From NCBI GenBank assembly GCA_024655945.1, contig JANLFK010000001.1:248001-312000 (forward strand): 64,000 bases of DNA, written 5' to 3'. The stretch's first letter is position 1, and every line of letters begins with the position of its first letter. Below are positions 27,221 to 35,778 of the stretch, piece by piece. A model generated the notes under the pieces. The model was not told the origin of the DNA. It did not search any database and was given only the letters and a program-made list of their open reading frames with translations. Both the position numbers and the translations under genes were made by a program. Source of the DNA: a candidate division KSB1 bacterium (GTDB taxonomy: Bacteria; Zhuqueibacterota; Zhuqueibacteria; JANLFK01; Oleimicrobiaceae).

Positions 27221-28491
27221 TTCACCTCCGCAGATTTGACCTGTTCGGCTCCAGGCTTCGTGCCGCCTGCTGCCCGCCACCGTTGCACAAGCCAGACGAC
27301 CCCGAAGCCGGCAAAGGGCATGAGGAACACATCAAGCGGCAGCCGCAGCCGCACGATGGCAATGTACAGCGCGTGCGCCACATCAAAGCCGATGAAAAGG
27401 CAAAGGAACGCAAGGTTCTCTCGGGGACTCCTTCGCCACGAGGCGATCAACCCCAGTATGGCCAAGCCGAGCAGCGGACCGAAGGTCACGATGCTCGCCA
27501 CTTTGGACAGCCTTTCGTTCTGCTTGAAGCCGGTTGAGGGCACCGGGTAGAGGCGCCAAAACGCCACCGCCTTGCTGGCGGCCAAACGGAGAAAGCGAAC
27601 GGGCTGCTGGCGAATGAAAGCCAAGCCGGTGGCGTAGTAGATGCGGTCCCGCTCCACCTCGGAACTGGCCTGGTCTAACCTTTGGGCCAAGTCAGGGGGC
27701 AAGGCCACTTCGTTCCCTGTATCTGCCGTCGCCGCCGGGTTATTGCCAAGCCAGAAGTTGCGCCCCCCGTTGGTAGTCAGAGTGAATGCGCCCAGGCGCA
27801 CGTAGTTTCTGGCGACCCATGGTGCAATAGTGGCAATTGCGACCAGCAGAGAGAGCGCGGCCATCCAGGCCAGCATGCGTCGGCGAACGCCCGGCACCCA
27901 GCAATACCACGCCACAAAGAAGGGCAGCGCCGCCAGAAGATTCGGCCTGATCAGCAACAGCGCCCCCAGCAACGTACCAAGGCCCACGAAGCGCAGGGTT
28001 CTTGGCTCATCGCAGGCGCGAATGAAACGGTACACGGCATAGGCCAAAAGGAACACGCAAAGGGCCTCCGAGTACAACACCCCTGCCACATAAACGAAGT
28101 AAGGATACAGCGCACAGATGCCGGCTGCGATGCGCGCCACTCGCCGATCAAACAAGCGCAACGCGAGCAGGTAGACCACGCCCACCAACGCGGTGGTCAA
28201 AACTGATTGCACTATGCGCACTGCCGCCAAACTCCGGCCAAAGAGTAGGTAGATGAGTGCCAAGAAGGCCGGATAGCCAACTGGCCGATATGCAGTGGCG
28301 CGTCCCTGCTCGTCCACGTAACCGTTGCCGGCCACCAATGAGCGGGCCAGATGGTCGTAGGCATTCTCGTCTATCGGCCAGTAGAGCCTGTTCTCCAGAC
28401 TCGCCACGAAGAGCAGGCGAGCCGCCAGGGCCAGCAAGGAGATAACGACAAAAACGCGGTCTGCCAGCAGTTGTCTAACGGTTCGTGGCAT
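27193..28491 (-). CDS. GT39-like polytopic glycosyltransferase
   Basis: A 432-aa membrane enzyme of the dolichyl/polyprenyl-phosphate-sugar-dependent GT-C type (PMT_2/ArnT-like). It has many membrane helices, an early acidic loop motif (YWPIDENAYDHLAR) and YRPVGYPAFLALIY. Such enzymes use polyprenyl-phosphate sugars outside the membrane. The DPPR-synthase-like gene directly downstream could supply the donor. ATG 28491 follows GGAGGTG and overlaps the upstream lipoprotein gene by 17 nt. A paralogue lies at 34576-35778 with a similar NGGxNxWxGNN motif. Confidence 0.8.
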   Translation of the reverse strand: MPRTVRQLLADRVFVVISLLALAARLLFVASLENRLYWPIDENAYDHLARSLVAGNGYVDEQGRATAYRPVGYPAFLALIYLLFGRSLAAVRIVQSVLTTALVGVVYLLALRLFDRRVARIAAGICALYPYFVYVAGVLYSEALCVFLLAYAVYRFIRACDEPRTLRFVGLGTLLGALLLIRPNLLAALPFFVAWYCWVPGVRRRMLAWMAALSLLVAIATIAPWVARNYVRLGAFTLTTNGGRNFWLGNNPAATADTGNEVALPPDLAQRLDQASSEVERDRIYYATGLAFIRQQPVRFLRLAASKAVAFWRLYPVPSTGFKQNERLSKVASIVTFGPLLGLAILGLIASWRRSPRENLAFLCLFIGFDVAHALYIAIVRLRLPLDVFLMPFAGFGVVWLVQRWRAAGGTKPGAEQVKSAEVKWEATAYRR

Positions 28492-29482
28492 ACCGGAACA
28501 CACCTCCGCCATAGGTTCCCGCATAGATAGCAGGCGCAGTTGCCACCATTGCACGCACGTTGCTGTGGGTCAATCCGTCACTCATCGTCGTCCACGTTTG
28601 CCCGCCGTCGTTGCTCTGCGTGGCGCCGCGGTCGGTGGCCGCATACAGCCGCAGGCGATTGCCCCTGTCAATGGCCACCTGCCGCACACGACGCCAGTCG
28701 AGGCCTTCGCTCATCAGCTTCCAGGTTTCGCCCCCGTCTTCGCTCTTGTGCAGATCCACAACGCCGGTGGGAGCGTATATCACCGCTGGATCCGCCGGGT
28801 CGAAGACAATGTGCCAGGGGGCATCGTAGGAACCCTCGGTTCTGTGCAGCCCGCTGTTCTTCGCCTGCCAGGTGATTCCGCCATCATCAGACCTCAGCAC
28901 GCCGTGGTATTCCACACCGACGTAGAGCACCTGGGCTATCTGGGGGTGCACGGCGACACTCCGCACATTGCCATAGGGGAAACATGGCGACCAGGTACAT
29001 CCACCGTCGTCGCTGAGGAACATCGCATCGGTCGTGGCTGCGTAGATGCGCGAGGTGTCATGCAGGTCAAACGCCACGGCGTTGATGCGCGGATTGCGGA
29101 TGCCGTTGCTCCTGGCAGACCAGGTCTGGCCGCCGTCCTCGCTCAGGAACACCCCTTTGCCCCAGGTGCCGCACAGCATCACACCCGGGCGGTGGGGCGA
29201 GACGGCCACCGCCGAGATGTCGCTGCTGGTGATCCCCTGGCCGCAGGGTTCCCAGCGTCGTCCGCCGTTGGTGCTGCGGAAGAGCCCCCCAAAGGTACCC
29301 GCATAGAGGGTGTTGTCGTCATGCGGGTCGACGGCCAGGCACTGAACGTAGAGACTGCCGAGCCCCAAGTTGCAAGGGGTCCACACCGGGGCTTGGGGCG
29401 AAACAGGGTCCTTGGTGCACGCCACCAAGAGAAGCCCCATCATAGCCGCTGCGAGGGTCCCTCTTGCCATTGCATACGTCAT
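28475..29482 (-). CDS. Lipoprotein with BNR/Asp-box beta-propeller repeats
   Basis: A 335-aa exported lipoprotein: hydrophobic segment then LLLVAC, with the lipid-bearing cysteine at about residue 22. The rest is a beta-propeller of Asp-box repeats of the form S-x-D-G-G-x-T-W (SEDGGQTW, SDDGGCTW, SDDGGITW, SEDGGETW, SNDGGQTW and STNGGRRW). This looks like the sortilin/VPS10-type or glycosidase-like propeller. Catalytic residues are not evident, so a binding role is as likely as hydrolysis. ATG 29482 follows AGGTGAGGAAG. It is embedded in the glycosyltransferase run, so a carbohydrate-linked role is plausible. Confidence 0.8.
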   Translation of the reverse strand: MTYAMARGTLAAAMMGLLLVACTKDPVSPQAPVWTPCNLGLGSLYVQCLAVDPHDDNTLYAGTFGGLFRSTNGGRRWEPCGQGITSSDISAVAVSPHRPGVMLCGTWGKGVFLSEDGGQTWSARSNGIRNPRINAVAFDLHDTSRIYAATTDAMFLSDDGGCTWSPCFPYGNVRSVAVHPQIAQVLYVGVEYHGVLRSDDGGITWQAKNSGLHRTEGSYDAPWHIVFDPADPAVIYAPTGVVDLHKSEDGGETWKLMSEGLDWRRVRQVAIDRGNRLRLYAATDRGATQSNDGGQTWTTMSDGLTHSNVRAMVATAPAIYAGTYGGGVFRYATNR

Positions 29483-29506
29483 CTTCCTCACCTCACTCCA
29501 ACTCGC

Positions 29507-30772
29507 TCACGCACCCGTACCTTCGGCACCCAGCTTGGCGAGATGGCCAATCGCCAGGTGCGCGGTCTTCGCGGCGCGCCTGAGAGAAAGCCACTCGTAT
29601 GCTCTCACCAGGCTGACGCTGGTATGCTCCCAGGAGAGCTGTTCCATCACTCGTTGCCGGCCGATCCTTCCCATGCGCGCACGCAGGGGCTCGTCCAACA
29701 GGACGCGTTTGATCTGCAGCGCAAGGTCGCTCTCCTCGTTGGGGCGAGCGTACACGGCTGCCTGGCCGGCAGAACGGCGGTGCTCCTTTAAATCGAAAGC
29801 CACTATGGGCTTTCCCAATGCCATGTATTCGAGAATCTTGTTCATGGTCGATCGGTCTGCCCACTCGCTCTTTGGGTCTGGATCCACGCAAAGATCGGCG
29901 GTGGAAAGGTAGCGGCACAAGTCGTGATCCGACACCCTTCCGGTGAATTTCACTGTGCCGTCCAGACCCAAGGAGTCGGCGTAGGCGCGGAGCGCAGGCA
30001 GCGCCGGCCCGCCGCCGATGAGCACCACGAGGACGTCAGCCATCCCCAGCTCATCCCGTAGCACCTTGACCGCGCGCAACAGGTAGTCGACCCCGTCTTG
30101 GGGGCACATCTCGCCCAAATAGGCGACCAGATATTTTCTCCCCTCCTTGAGCGCCGGCTCTGCAGGCAACTGCCGCAGCCGCGCGAAATCGGGGCCACTG
30201 CGCACGATGTGGATGCGCTCCTGAGGAACGCCGCCGCGCAGCAGGGCAATCTCTTTGTGCGATTCGTTCGTGGCCAGCACAAGATCGGCCGTTCTGAAGG
30301 TCATTCTTTCCAGGAACAGCAGGGCACGATAGAAGGCGCCCCTGCTGTCCGGAAACTTGGCCAGGTACATCTCCGGCGAGAGGTCGTGGTGGTCAAAGAC
30401 GAACTTCTTCCCCGCCAGCTTGTACAATGCCGCTAGCGCGAAATAGGTGTCTGGCGGGTTGCAGGCCTGGATGATATCGAACCCTTCGCGCACCGCCACT
30501 ACTAGCGAGAGGAGCGCCGTGGCCAACCAGCAATAGACGAATTCAAACGCATAGCCCAGCACGCCCCGGGCATTGCCGGGAACCCAATAGCGATACAAGG
30601 CCACCCCCTGCAGCACGGTGTAGGTCGCCTCTCCTCGGTCGCGAGGGGAAATCACGCTGACCTTGTACCCGTGCTTGGTGAGCGTAGTCGCTTCCAGCCA
30701 TACCCGGCGATCAAAGGGCACGGGCAGGTTCTGCACGATGATCAGCACGCACCTACCAGCAGATCCCTTCAT
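29507..30772 (-). CDS. GT4 family glycosyltransferase (WbuB-like)
   Basis: A 421-aa GT-B glycosyltransferase. The N-terminal acceptor domain contains NLPVPFDRRVWLEA and FDHHDLSPEMYLAKF, features of the WbuB/fucosaminyl-transferase-like GT4 group. The donor domain has YLGEMCPQDGVDYLLRA and the E-x7-E-type region MNKILEYMALGKPIVAFDL. ATG 30772 overlaps the dehydrogenase gene upstream by 20 nt, so the two are translationally coupled. The sugar transferred is not predictable. Confidence 0.85.
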   Translation of the reverse strand: MKGSAGRCVLIIVQNLPVPFDRRVWLEATTLTKHGYKVSVISPRDRGEATYTVLQGVALYRYWVPGNARGVLGYAFEFVYCWLATALLSLVVAVREGFDIIQACNPPDTYFALAALYKLAGKKFVFDHHDLSPEMYLAKFPDSRGAFYRALLFLERMTFRTADLVLATNESHKEIALLRGGVPQERIHIVRSGPDFARLRQLPAEPALKEGRKYLVAYLGEMCPQDGVDYLLRAVKVLRDELGMADVLVVLIGGGPALPALRAYADSLGLDGTVKFTGRVSDHDLCRYLSTADLCVDPDPKSEWADRSTMNKILEYMALGKPIVAFDLKEHRRSAGQAAVYARPNEESDLALQIKRVLLDEPLRARMGRIGRQRVMEQLSWEHTSVSLVRAYEWLSLRRAAKTAHLAIGHLAKLGAEGTGA

Positions 30773-32069
30773 AGCTGCAGTCCTTGAGTTCACCGTTCAC
30801 CACCAGACCAGCCAGGTCGATTACCGTATGGGACGCGTCTGCAGAACGCAGGGCGCGCCGATGCTCTTCGGATTCGTTGCCGACCACGATGACCTCCGAC
30901 TCGGCCACTACCTCCTCTGGGCTCGACCGCAACAGGCGGGCGATGTGCGGAATCTCGCGCTCGATGTACTCCTTGTTGGAGCCCACCAAGGTTGCCAAGG
31001 AGACGTTTCGGTCAAAAATCGCCACGTCGTACCCTTTGCCAATCAGGTACTCGATGGTGGTCACCAGGGGGCTCTCGCGCAGGTCGTCGGTGCCGGCCTT
31101 GAAGCTCATGCCCAGAAAGCCGATGCGCCGTTTGCCAGTGCGGCGGATCTCGTCGATGGCGTGCTCGATGTGCCGCCGGTTGCTCTCCATGGCCGCCCCC
31201 AGCAGAGGCACCTCCACGTCCAACTCCTTGGCGCGATAGGTGATGGCGCGCAGGTCTTTGGGCAAGCAAGAGCCGCCAAAGGCAAAACCTGGACGAAGAT
31301 AGTAAGGCGAGATGTTCAGCTTTGTGTCCTGGACAAAGATCGCCATCACCTGGCGGCTGTCCAGGCCGAGCCGCTTGCACAGGCGTCCGATCTCGTTGGC
31401 AAAGGCAATCTTGACCGCATGGAAGGCGTTGTCCGCATACTTGACCATCGATGCCGTATCGATGTCCACGCGGAAGAGGGGCGCTGGCAGGTGCTGGTAG
31501 AGGGCCACGAGCGGCTCGCCGCTGCGCTCGTCATACTCGCCAATCACCGTCTTGGGCGGATGGCGGAAGTCGTCCACCGCGGTCCCTTCGCGCAAAAACT
31601 CCGGGTTGACGCAGAAGCCGACATCTCTGCCCGGCTCCTTGCCTGAGGCGGCGACCAGTGCTGGCAATGCCACGCGACGCGCAATGCCGGGCAAGATGGT
31701 GCTCCGGATGGCGACCACGTGGTAACCCTCCTTGTGGCGAAGGGCTCCCCCAATTTCGGTGCAGACGCGGCCAATGTGCTTGAAGTCGAGACTGCCGTTG
31801 CCGTTGCTGGGCGTGCCCACACACACAAAGGAGACATCCGAGTTCGCGACCGCCTCCGTAGCGTCCTGAGTAGCCCGCAGTTTTCCTGCGGCCACGGCCT
31901 TGGCGATGATGGCCTCGATGTCCTTCTCGATGATCGGAGAGCGCCCGGCATTAACCAGGTCAACCTTCAATTGATTCTTGTCGACGCCGATGACCGTGTG
32001 TCCATCTTCAGCAAGGCACCCGGCGGAGACACACCCCACATAGCCCAAGCCGAACACGCTGATGCGCAT
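30753..32069 (-). CDS. algD: GDP-mannose 6-dehydrogenase
   Basis: Oxidises GDP-mannose to GDP-mannuronic acid with two NAD. It is 438 aa, as in Pseudomonas AlgD. The Rossmann motif is VFGLGYVGCVSAGCL. The catalytic cysteine is C268 in FGGSCLPKDLRAITYRA, the same number as in AlgD. SFKAGTDDLRESPLV and the terminal EGICW also match AlgD rather than UDP-glucose dehydrogenases. ATG 32069 follows AGGAGG. The polysaccharide made here probably contains mannuronic acid or a derivative. No alginate polymerase is in the window, so alginate itself is not implied. Confidence 0.92.
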   Translation of the reverse strand: MRISVFGLGYVGCVSAGCLAEDGHTVIGVDKNQLKVDLVNAGRSPIIEKDIEAIIAKAVAAGKLRATQDATEAVANSDVSFVCVGTPSNGNGSLDFKHIGRVCTEIGGALRHKEGYHVVAIRSTILPGIARRVALPALVAASGKEPGRDVGFCVNPEFLREGTAVDDFRHPPKTVIGEYDERSGEPLVALYQHLPAPLFRVDIDTASMVKYADNAFHAVKIAFANEIGRLCKRLGLDSRQVMAIFVQDTKLNISPYYLRPGFAFGGSCLPKDLRAITYRAKELDVEVPLLGAAMESNRRHIEHAIDEIRRTGKRRIGFLGMSFKAGTDDLRESPLVTTIEYLIGKGYDVAIFDRNVSLATLVGSNKEYIEREIPHIARLLRSSPEEVVAESEVIVVGNESEEHRRALRSADASHTVIDLAGLVVNGELKDCSYEGICW

Positions 32070-32108
32070 AGCCACACCTCCTCACGTCCTCGTCGCTTGC
32101 AAGCGCAC

Positions 32109-33458
32109 TCAACTGCGCACCTTTGACACGACCGCGCGGAACTTGCCCGTCTTGCTGCGGGGGATGCGGTCAACGACCTTGATGGTCACCTGCATGCGCG
32201 AACCCACACGCTCCTGCAGCTTGCGGCGGACGAATTCTGCGTCGCTGCTGTCGAACCTGCTGTCGGGCACGATGCGAACCTCCACCCTATCGACCACCTC
32301 CTGAACCATTTGCGCTTCTACGATGTGCCGCGCCCCCTTGAACACATGGTCCAGGCGGCCGATGAGGGCTCCGCTGGGCGTCACCAGGTAGTTGTCGCGC
32401 CGACCGACGATGGCCTTAGCCGTGGGGTAGGCGCGCCCGCAGGGGCACTTTTCCCGCGAAAGCTCCACCGTGTCCCCTATGCGGTACCTGAGCAGCGGCA
32501 TGGCAAGGTTGTGCAGGCCAGTGCCCACGAGCTCGTAAACGTCGCGCTGATCCACCCCCGGGACCGGCAGAAACTCAGCGATGCCGTATTCGGGCAGCAC
32601 GTGGTAGCTGCCGTGCTCACAGGTATGGATGGCCACCACTCGCTCTGCTTGCCCGTAGTAGTCGAACACTTTGCAGCCAAACACTTCTTCGATGAGCTCT
32701 CGCTGACGAGGTTCGAGCGTCTCCGAAGTGGTGAACACTGCCTTGAGCGGAATGGTGAGCCCTTGTTCCGCCATGAAGCGGGCGAGGGCATAGACCGATG
32801 ACGGGTACCCTTCCAGGCCCACCGGCTTGAACCTGCGCAGCGCGGCGATGTAGGCCTCTGCGTTGCGCCTGGACAAGTGGTAGGAGGACATCACTAACTT
32901 CCTTTCCGAGGGACTGGAGCGCCAGAAGGGTGGCTTGTTGCGGTCTGCTGGCACCCTCTTTTCGCCTTTCAGCGTGGCCAACCGGTCGTTGTGCCGCAGT
33001 CCCCCCCACAGCCATTGCCTCTGCAAGGTGGCGTACTCGTAGACCACATTGTCCAGGTCACGATACACGGTCAAGGGCTTGCCGGTGGTGCCGCTGGTGT
33101 GCGCCTTGCGCAGCAGCCAGCGCTTCTTGGTGCGCGACACAAACAGCTCGCCCTGGGCACGAAGGGTGTCCTTTTCCAAAAGAGGGATCATGCGCAGGTC
33201 ATCCACCGTGCGCACATCTTCCGGGCACAGTCCTATCTCGCGGAACAGCTCGGCGTAGTACGGCACGTGCGCGTCGCAATAGGCCACCAGTTGCCGAAGA
33301 GCCTGGTCTTGCAGCTGCCGCAGGCGTTCTTCGTCGTACCACTGGCTCTCCATGATTTGTCGCCAGTATTGGCCAAACCGGCCCGAATAGCGCTTGGTCA
33401 GCACGTAGATGCCGCCTTTGACAATGGTCACCACGTCAAACATCTGCCTCACTCCCAT
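32109..33458 (-). CDS. CapK-like/phenylacetate-CoA-ligase-family protein
   Basis: A 449-aa member of the adenylate-forming PaaK/CapK family. The nucleotide-binding loop is HTSGTTGKPLTVYRD, followed by YYGQAERV and YRIGDTVEL. Proteins of this type recur in capsule and EPS loci, and are proposed to activate a carboxylic acid that decorates the glycan; the real substrate is not established. The start could also be the ATG at 33443, which has GGGAG nearer. It lies between the AlgD gene (39 nt) and a GT4 gene (9 nt). Confidence 0.85.
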   Translation of the reverse strand: MGVRQMFDVVTIVKGGIYVLTKRYSGRFGQYWRQIMESQWYDEERLRQLQDQALRQLVAYCDAHVPYYAELFREIGLCPEDVRTVDDLRMIPLLEKDTLRAQGELFVSRTKKRWLLRKAHTSGTTGKPLTVYRDLDNVVYEYATLQRQWLWGGLRHNDRLATLKGEKRVPADRNKPPFWRSSPSERKLVMSSYHLSRRNAEAYIAALRRFKPVGLEGYPSSVYALARFMAEQGLTIPLKAVFTTSETLEPRQRELIEEVFGCKVFDYYGQAERVVAIHTCEHGSYHVLPEYGIAEFLPVPGVDQRDVYELVGTGLHNLAMPLLRYRIGDTVELSREKCPCGRAYPTAKAIVGRRDNYLVTPSGALIGRLDHVFKGARHIVEAQMVQEVVDRVEVRIVPDSRFDSSDAEFVRRKLQERVGSRMQVTIKVVDRIPRSKTGKFRAVVSKVRS

Positions 33459-33467
33459 CTCACCTCG

Positions 33468-34571
33468 TCACTGAAGCACCTCCACACCATCAATTCCCGT
33501 CTGCCCTGGGGCACTGCGGCGTTCGCCAAGCAGGTTCAGGTAGTAGGGTCGCACGCGGTCCCAGGTGAGCGAGGTGGCCAACTGGCGCGCCTGTCGGCGA
33601 CAGCGCCGACACAGGTCTTCGTTGGCCAAGGCATAGAGTACCGTTTTGGCCAGGGATTCTGGGCTCCCTGGCTCGAAAAAAAGCCCATGCCTGCCGTGCA
33701 CCATGAGGTGCGGCAGTTCTCCCACCGGAGTGGCGATTACCATGGCGCCGGCATGCATGGCCTCGAGCACCGAGGTGGGCAGATTGTCCACCCGCGCCGC
33801 GCTAATGTACAGGTCCGCCTCAGCCAAGAGCTGGGCCATGGCTTCGTTCGTCACATGGCCGACAAAGGTCACGTTCAAGCCTCGGCGTGTGGCAAAGTGC
33901 TGCAGCGCGTCCTGCTGGCTCCCAAAACCGGCGACGACGAGCTTCGCCCTGGGGGAGGCTGCCTGCACTACCGAGAAAGCCTCCAGGATGGTGGACACGT
34001 CGTAGAGTGGCTCCAGGTAGCGATTGCTGAGCAGCGTCGGCCCGCGGCCATTGGCACGGCTCGCACGCACAGGCACGCACTCAATGATTGGAGGCACCAC
34101 GACAGTCTCGATGCCATAGTTTCGAAAGACTCCCTGCAGCCATCGGGAAGTCACGGCCACCATATCGGCGCGTCGTAACAGCGGCTGCACCCACCAGTGA
34201 TGCAGGCGGAGGAACTGGGGCGCGGCCCCCCCGTGGTAGAGCACGCTCACCGGCTTTCTATGCCGCTGGGCGACCAGGATCGCCACCGCCACCGGCATGA
34301 AGCCCCACCACGAGCACCCGGCCACCAGGACCCGGTCAACTTCTCGCACGCGGGACCTGCACGCGGCAATCAGAGCCAGCACTTGCCGCAGGCCCTTCCA
34401 CACCTTGCCGCAAACACCCCTGCTCGGTGCCGCATAGTGGGCGTTCACCCGCACGACGGGCACCCCCTCTTGCTCCAGGCGTCGGGCAAGCGTGGCGCTC
34501 TGCAGCGGCAGGCCACCCACACGCGGGGGGAAGAGGCTCACGAACAGGACCTTGTCAGGCTTGTTGCTCAT
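33468..34571 (-). CDS. GT4 family glycosyltransferase
   Basis: A 367-aa GT-B enzyme. It starts MSNKPDKVLFVSLFPPRVGGLP, has the central linker YLEPLYDVSTILEAF and the donor-site pattern LPTSVLEAMHAGAMVIATPVG followed by FFEPGSPESLA. I chose ATG 34571, which follows GAGGG and begins 5 nt after the upstream stop, over a longer frame to 34997 that runs antisense-like into the neighbour. The acceptor is unknown. Confidence 0.85.
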   Translation of the reverse strand: MSNKPDKVLFVSLFPPRVGGLPLQSATLARRLEQEGVPVVRVNAHYAAPSRGVCGKVWKGLRQVLALIAACRSRVREVDRVLVAGCSWWGFMPVAVAILVAQRHRKPVSVLYHGGAAPQFLRLHHWWVQPLLRRADMVAVTSRWLQGVFRNYGIETVVVPPIIECVPVRASRANGRGPTLLSNRYLEPLYDVSTILEAFSVVQAASPRAKLVVAGFGSQQDALQHFATRRGLNVTFVGHVTNEAMAQLLAEADLYISAARVDNLPTSVLEAMHAGAMVIATPVGELPHLMVHGRHGLFFEPGSPESLAKTVLYALANEDLCRRCRRQARQLATSLTWDRVRPYYLNLLGERRSAPGQTGIDGVEVLQ

Positions 34572-34575
34572 GACC

Positions 34576-35778
34576 TTACCCTCGACCTGCCCGCTTCCTT
34601 GCCAACCACGCCCACACGATTTCCCCTCCGGCCCCGGCGTAGACCGCCAGCACCGGCAGCAGCGGCACGTGGAAGCGTTGGTTGGCGAAAAACACACAGC
34701 TGACCAAGGTGAAGTAGACAATTGTGGCCAGCAGAATCCACGTCCGCCGACGCCGCAGGGTGGTTGCCACACCCACGAGCACCAGCGGCATGAGAAGCGC
34801 GGAGGGAGCTCGGTCACTGGCATGGGGATAGGGCGACCAGAAGATGACCAACTTTCGCGCCGCCAGGCACACGGTGCGCCCCGGATGGGCCAGCATGAAC
34901 TGCACAGCCGCCCGGTAGTATTGCCTGTCCACCTCCACTTCGCTGCTTCCCGAAGGGGACCAATAATCGCCCGGCTTGAGCCAATCTCCTGTGGCACGCT
35001 CGTTATTGCCTATCCAAAGATTCACCCCGCCGTTTGTGGACACAGGCACAAAGCTCCCCTGCACGTGGAGGTTACGGATCGACCAGGGCAAAATGGCGAC
35101 CATGGCAACCGCAAGACAGAGCACCGTCTTCTTGATAGAAGCCACGGTTGGCAACCGGCAGCCCCATCGCCACCAGAAGGCCAAGGCCACGGGCAAGAGT
35201 AACACATGGGGCCGCATCAATGCCGCCACGCCGAGCAGCAACCCTGCCCAGGCTACCGCCCGATCGGCGCCGCTGGTGTTCTTCCGCGCGACGATCACCA
35301 GCACGGCCACCAGCAAGGCAGTGAAAACGGTCTCGGCCATGAGCTGCGCGCTGAAATGGACCAGCACCGGCAGCAGTGCCACCGTCCATCCGGCCACAAC
35401 GGCTGCTTGCGGCGAAAAGAGGTGCCGCGCCAGCATCATGACCAAGGCTGCGGTCAGGGCTCCGATCAGTGCCTGCGCGAGCTCCACCGCCACCCGGTGC
35501 GGTCCAAAGGCCCAGTAGATGGCCGCCACGAACGCCGGATAGGCCGGCGGTCGATAGGAACTGCCGGGCATGAACTGCCCGCCTGCCACCCATTCGCGCG
35601 CTATGCGGTCATAGGCGGCTTGGTCGCCGACGTCCAGGGCGTACGAGCCGTCGCACACCAGCACGTAGGCGATCCTCACCAGCAGCGCCACCAGAAAAAC
35701 AACCGTGGTGCGCCGCAATAAGCGCCACGGCTCTTGGCCGATCAATCGACCCGCTATGTCCGAAACTGTCACTGTCAT
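34576..35778 (-). CDS. GT39-like polytopic glycosyltransferase
   Basis: A 400-aa membrane protein with 8-10 helices, of the GT-C/PMT_2 type. It shares layout and motifs with the enzyme at 27193-28491: the acidic first loop (DVGDQAAYDRIAREW), YRPPAYPAFVAAIYW and NGGVNLWIGNNERATGDW. It would transfer sugar from a polyprenyl-phosphate donor on the outer side of the inner membrane. Its start overlaps the previous gene's stop as ATGA. The two copies are diverged paralogues. Confidence 0.8.
   Translation of the reverse strand: MTVTVSDIAGRLIGQEPWRLLRRTTVVFLVALLVRIAYVLVCDGSYALDVGDQAAYDRIAREWVAGGQFMPGSSYRPPAYPAFVAAIYWAFGPHRVAVELAQALIGALTAALVMMLARHLFSPQAAVVAGWTVALLPVLVHFSAQLMAETVFTALLVAVLVIVARKNTSGADRAVAWAGLLLGVAALMRPHVLLLPVALAFWWRWGCRLPTVASIKKTVLCLAVAMVAILPWSIRNLHVQGSFVPVSTNGGVNLWIGNNERATGDWLKPGDYWSPSGSSEVEVDRQYYRAAVQFMLAHPGRTVCLAARKLVIFWSPYPHASDRAPSALLMPLVLVGVATTLRRRRTWILLATIVYFTLVSCVFFANQRFHVPLLPVLAVYAGAGGEIVWAWLARKRAGRG

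Noticed and set aside
30753-32069. UDP-glucose 6-dehydrogenase
   Set aside because: C268, the SFKAGTDDLRESPLV block and the EGICW end match GDP-mannose dehydrogenase more closely.
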